Assembly: GCF_010104355.1 (NCBI RefSeq)
Contig: NZ_CP044973.1
Span: 248,001 to 312,000 of the forward strand
DNA: 64,000 bases
Direction of reading: 5' to 3'
DNA from: Hydrogenophaga sp. PBL-H3
GTDB lineage: Bacteria; Pseudomonadota; Gammaproteobacteria; Burkholderiales; Burkholderiaceae_C
Part shown: piece after piece, positions 62,597 through 64,000 of the stretch
Position numbering within the stretch: position 1 is the stretch's first letter
How the letters are laid out: every line of letters begins with the position of its first letter
Position numbers and translations under genes: made by a program
Notes under the pieces: generated by a model
What the model was told of the DNA's origin: nothing
The model's database searches: none
Seen by the model: the letters and a program-made list of their open reading frames with translations, nothing else

Positions 62597-62651
62597 TCGG
62601 CAACTGCCGAACGTAAACCCACCCGGACGGGAACCACAGGTTCCCTTCGGG
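62597..62651 (+). promoter_or_regulatory. structured 5' leader, two-stem type
   Basis: Stem I: TCGGC 62597-62601 with GCCGA 62606-62610. Stem II: outer CCCGGA 62622-62627 with TTCGGG 62646-62651, inner GGGAAC 62629-62634 with GTTCCC 62640-62645, bulged C, loop CACAG. Same shape as the copy at 29009, with changes in loop, bulge and one outer pair. Start codon at 62697. Confidence 0.75.
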
Positions 62652-62696
62652 ACCGTATGTGGAACCTGTCTTTCTTTCCCTTTAATGGAGATTGAC

Positions 62697-62993
62697 ATGA
62701 TGAACGCCGCATACGAAACCGACTACGCTTCTGCCCTCGACCACATGGACTTCATCGTGAAGTCGCTTGCCGAGAAACCAGGCCGTGCCATTGACCTTGC
62801 CATCGACCACGGTGGTGAAGAGTCAGTGCAGGCCTTGTTCGACGCCGTGATGGACAAGGGGCACCGCATGGTGCTGGTCCAGGCGCTCGATGCTCCCTCC
62901 CTGCCGGGCTGGGTGCGCGAGAAACTGGAAGTCTTCCTCTACGGTCAGAGCCGCCAAGTTGCAGCCCTGTTCTCGAAGAAGACCATCCACTGA
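62697..62993 (+). CDS. small conserved protein, paralogue of the gene at 29103, 98 aa
   Basis: Starts MMNAAYETDYASALDHMDF and aligns over its full length with the 98-residue protein at 29103. Substitutions cluster in residues 6-9 and 32-43, while the second half is nearly invariant. The promoter, palindrome, leader and terminator layout are shared as well. No known domain; helical and soluble. Confidence 0.85.
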   Translation: MMNAAYETDYASALDHMDFIVKSLAEKPGRAIDLAIDHGGEESVQALFDAVMDKGHRMVLVQALDAPSLPGWVREKLEVFLYGQSRQVAALFSKKTIH

Positions 62994-63005
62994 GCGTGAA
63001 CATGG

Positions 63006-63039
63006 AAAGGCCTCAATCCCTAGCGGATTGGGGCCTTTT
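63006..63039 (+). terminator. intrinsic terminator
   Basis: AAAGGCCTCAATCC pairs with GGATTGGGGCCTTT around CTAGC and ends in TTTTC. Confidence 0.88.
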
Positions 63040-63080
63040 CGCTTTTCTACAAGCCACCAACCATCGCCTCCAGAACGCCT

Positions 63081-63848
63081 CTAAAAGGAACTCTCCGGGG
63101 GATAGAAGATGGAATGCCGCGATGGCGAGTACTGCGCCCCTGCGGCGGTCGCCTCAGCGACCTGTTCGCTGGTGTAGCCCGAGTCCACGAGAGATTGCGC
63201 GATCTCTGCGGTGATGGGCACCAGGCCTGTACCGTTCAGCACCATCTCAAGCAGCTCGCCACTGGCAGGTTCGTCCATGTCGTGCACGAAAAGGCCGTCA
63301 TCCTCGTCGTCGCCCTCCCGCGCAGATGATCGGTCGATGGCGTCAAGCAGCGCAGCAGGATCGACCGACATGCGTACGGAGGCGCCAGTGGGGTCTTGGG
63401 TGATGACAACCACGTCGGACTCCACCTCGAAGCGGCCATGCCAAGCAATGACCGGCAGTGGCCCATCCTCGTTGATGCTGAACTCTCTCTCCTGGCCCCC
63501 CTCGACCAGAATCAAGGCTTGACGCGCGGTGATGTCCAGCAGGGCCGCGTCTTTCGATCCGTTGGCAAAGACCACGAAACGCAGTGGCCACGGGTCGCCT
63601 ATGTAGTGGGTCTCGCCCTTAATCGCGTCCTTTTGGATGCTGCTGCACAGAAAGGCGAGTGAAGCGCCCATCACCGCGCGCTCGGATTCAGCTTGGCAGA
63701 TGGACACGTGATGCCAGTGGGCATAGCCAGCCTCGCGTGAGGCTCGTTCAAGCGCCTCTCGATGCTTGATGTTGTGCCGGCGTTTGAGGACTTTCGCGCG
63801 CGCCTTCAGCTTTTCAACGTCGGCTGGCGTTGTCGGGATAAATTTCAT
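63081..63848 (-). CDS. hypothetical protein with N-terminal GRP-like segment, 255 aa
   Basis: Residues 10-50 (DVEKLKARAKVLKRRHNIKH then ASREAGYAHWHHV) match the short helical segment of glyoxalase-related plasmid proteins, also hinted at in the gene at 9174. The middle is a beta-rich domain (WPLRFVVFANGSKDAALLD), followed by an acidic linker and a short helical end. Function unknown. Confidence 0.7.
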   Translation of the reverse strand: MKFIPTTPADVEKLKARAKVLKRRHNIKHREALERASREAGYAHWHHVSICQAESERAVMGASLAFLCSSIQKDAIKGETHYIGDPWPLRFVVFANGSKDAALLDITARQALILVEGGQEREFSINEDGPLPVIAWHGRFEVESDVVVITQDPTGASVRMSVDPAALLDAIDRSSAREGDDEDDGLFVHDMDEPASGELLEMVLNGTGLVPITAEIAQSLVDSGYTSEQVAEATAAGAQYSPSRHSIFYPPESSF

Positions 63849-63867
63849 GAGAACAGAACTCCATCAA

Positions 63868-63906
63868 GGCGGAATTCGGTACGGTGCCCCACTGCCGCAT
63901 TCCGCC
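63868..63906 (-). promoter_or_regulatory. leader hairpin of the 255-residue gene
   Basis: GGCGGAAT 63868-63875 and ATTCCGCC 63899-63906 pair perfectly, with further CGGT/GCCG-type pairing inside. It lies 20 bases upstream of the minus-strand start. It is longer than, and not clearly the same as, the two-stem leaders. Confidence 0.5.
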
Positions 63907-64000
63907 ATGGGTGGAATTCGGAGGTTGTGATGTCGTCCCTCTCTGGGTTAGCCGGCGGTGGGGCAGCAGGCCTCGACATGGCCTGCGCCAAATATATCTC

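Noticed and set aside
1..64000. CRISPR array, transposase, rRNA or tRNA genes
   Set aside because: No regularly spaced direct repeats, no DDE or HUH transposase motifs among the frames and no recognisable tRNA cloverleaf were seen by eye.

Overview
This window looks like a large mobile element (plasmid or integrative element) from a betaproteobacterium of the order Burkholderiales, probably near Comamonadaceae. The assignment rests on high GC, codon use and protein flavour, not on a marker gene. There are no rRNA or tRNA genes and no core metabolic operons. About 70 genes are visible, many of them short and unknown. They include plasmid, phage and defence families: an RdgC-like protein, a DUF2591-like protein, a DUF1173-like protein, a thermonuclease, a tyrosine recombinase, orphan DNA methyltransferases, an OLD nuclease with a UvrD helicase, and an MmeI-like restriction-methylation enzyme.

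Layout. 1-1833: the tail of a gene cut by the window edge and three unknown genes. 2157-5295 (minus): a two-gene Gabija-type defence operon (gajA-gajB), followed by a divergent XRE regulator with a palindrome at its promoter. 6033-10139: unknown genes and an orphan SPPY-type DNA methyltransferase. 10495-13122: a three-domain LigD end-joining ligase with no Ku in the window. 13226-14329 (minus): an AT-rich islet of three small exported proteins. 14610-16259: a second orphan methyltransferase. 16366-21047 (minus): a block with a thermonuclease and an HExxH protein. 21348-41538: mostly plus-strand short transcription units carrying two PP-loop (PAPS-reductase-like) proteins, two bactofilins, duplicated small genes and RdgC. 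41632-47014: unknown genes, a VRR-NUC-like nuclease and a tyrosine recombinase beside a dif-like inverted repeat. 47210-55398: a YkgJ-type protein, a GAF protein, a NucS/DUF91-like nuclease, the MmeI-like enzyme and a YedK/HMCES protein. 55493-63848: a CoiA-like protein, a papain-like peptidase fold, a GHKL ATPase and a second copy of a small duplicated gene.

The most unusual signal is outside the proteins. At least twelve transcription units on both strands, spread over 48 kb, begin with the same kind of leader. It has a short hairpin (stem I), a linker usually containing CAACC or a close variant, and a two-part hairpin (stem II) whose outer CCC/GGG arm and inner arm change in sequence while staying paired, followed closely by the start codon. 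This looks like an element-wide structured 5' leader RNA. A second element-wide signal is the palindrome AAAGCAACTTT. It has four exact copies and three one-mismatch copies, all intergenic, and one of them abuts the -10 box of a well-placed promoter. The two signals together suggest that many cargo genes share transcriptional and post-transcriptional control.

All functions are read from motifs by eye; no database or folding search was possible.
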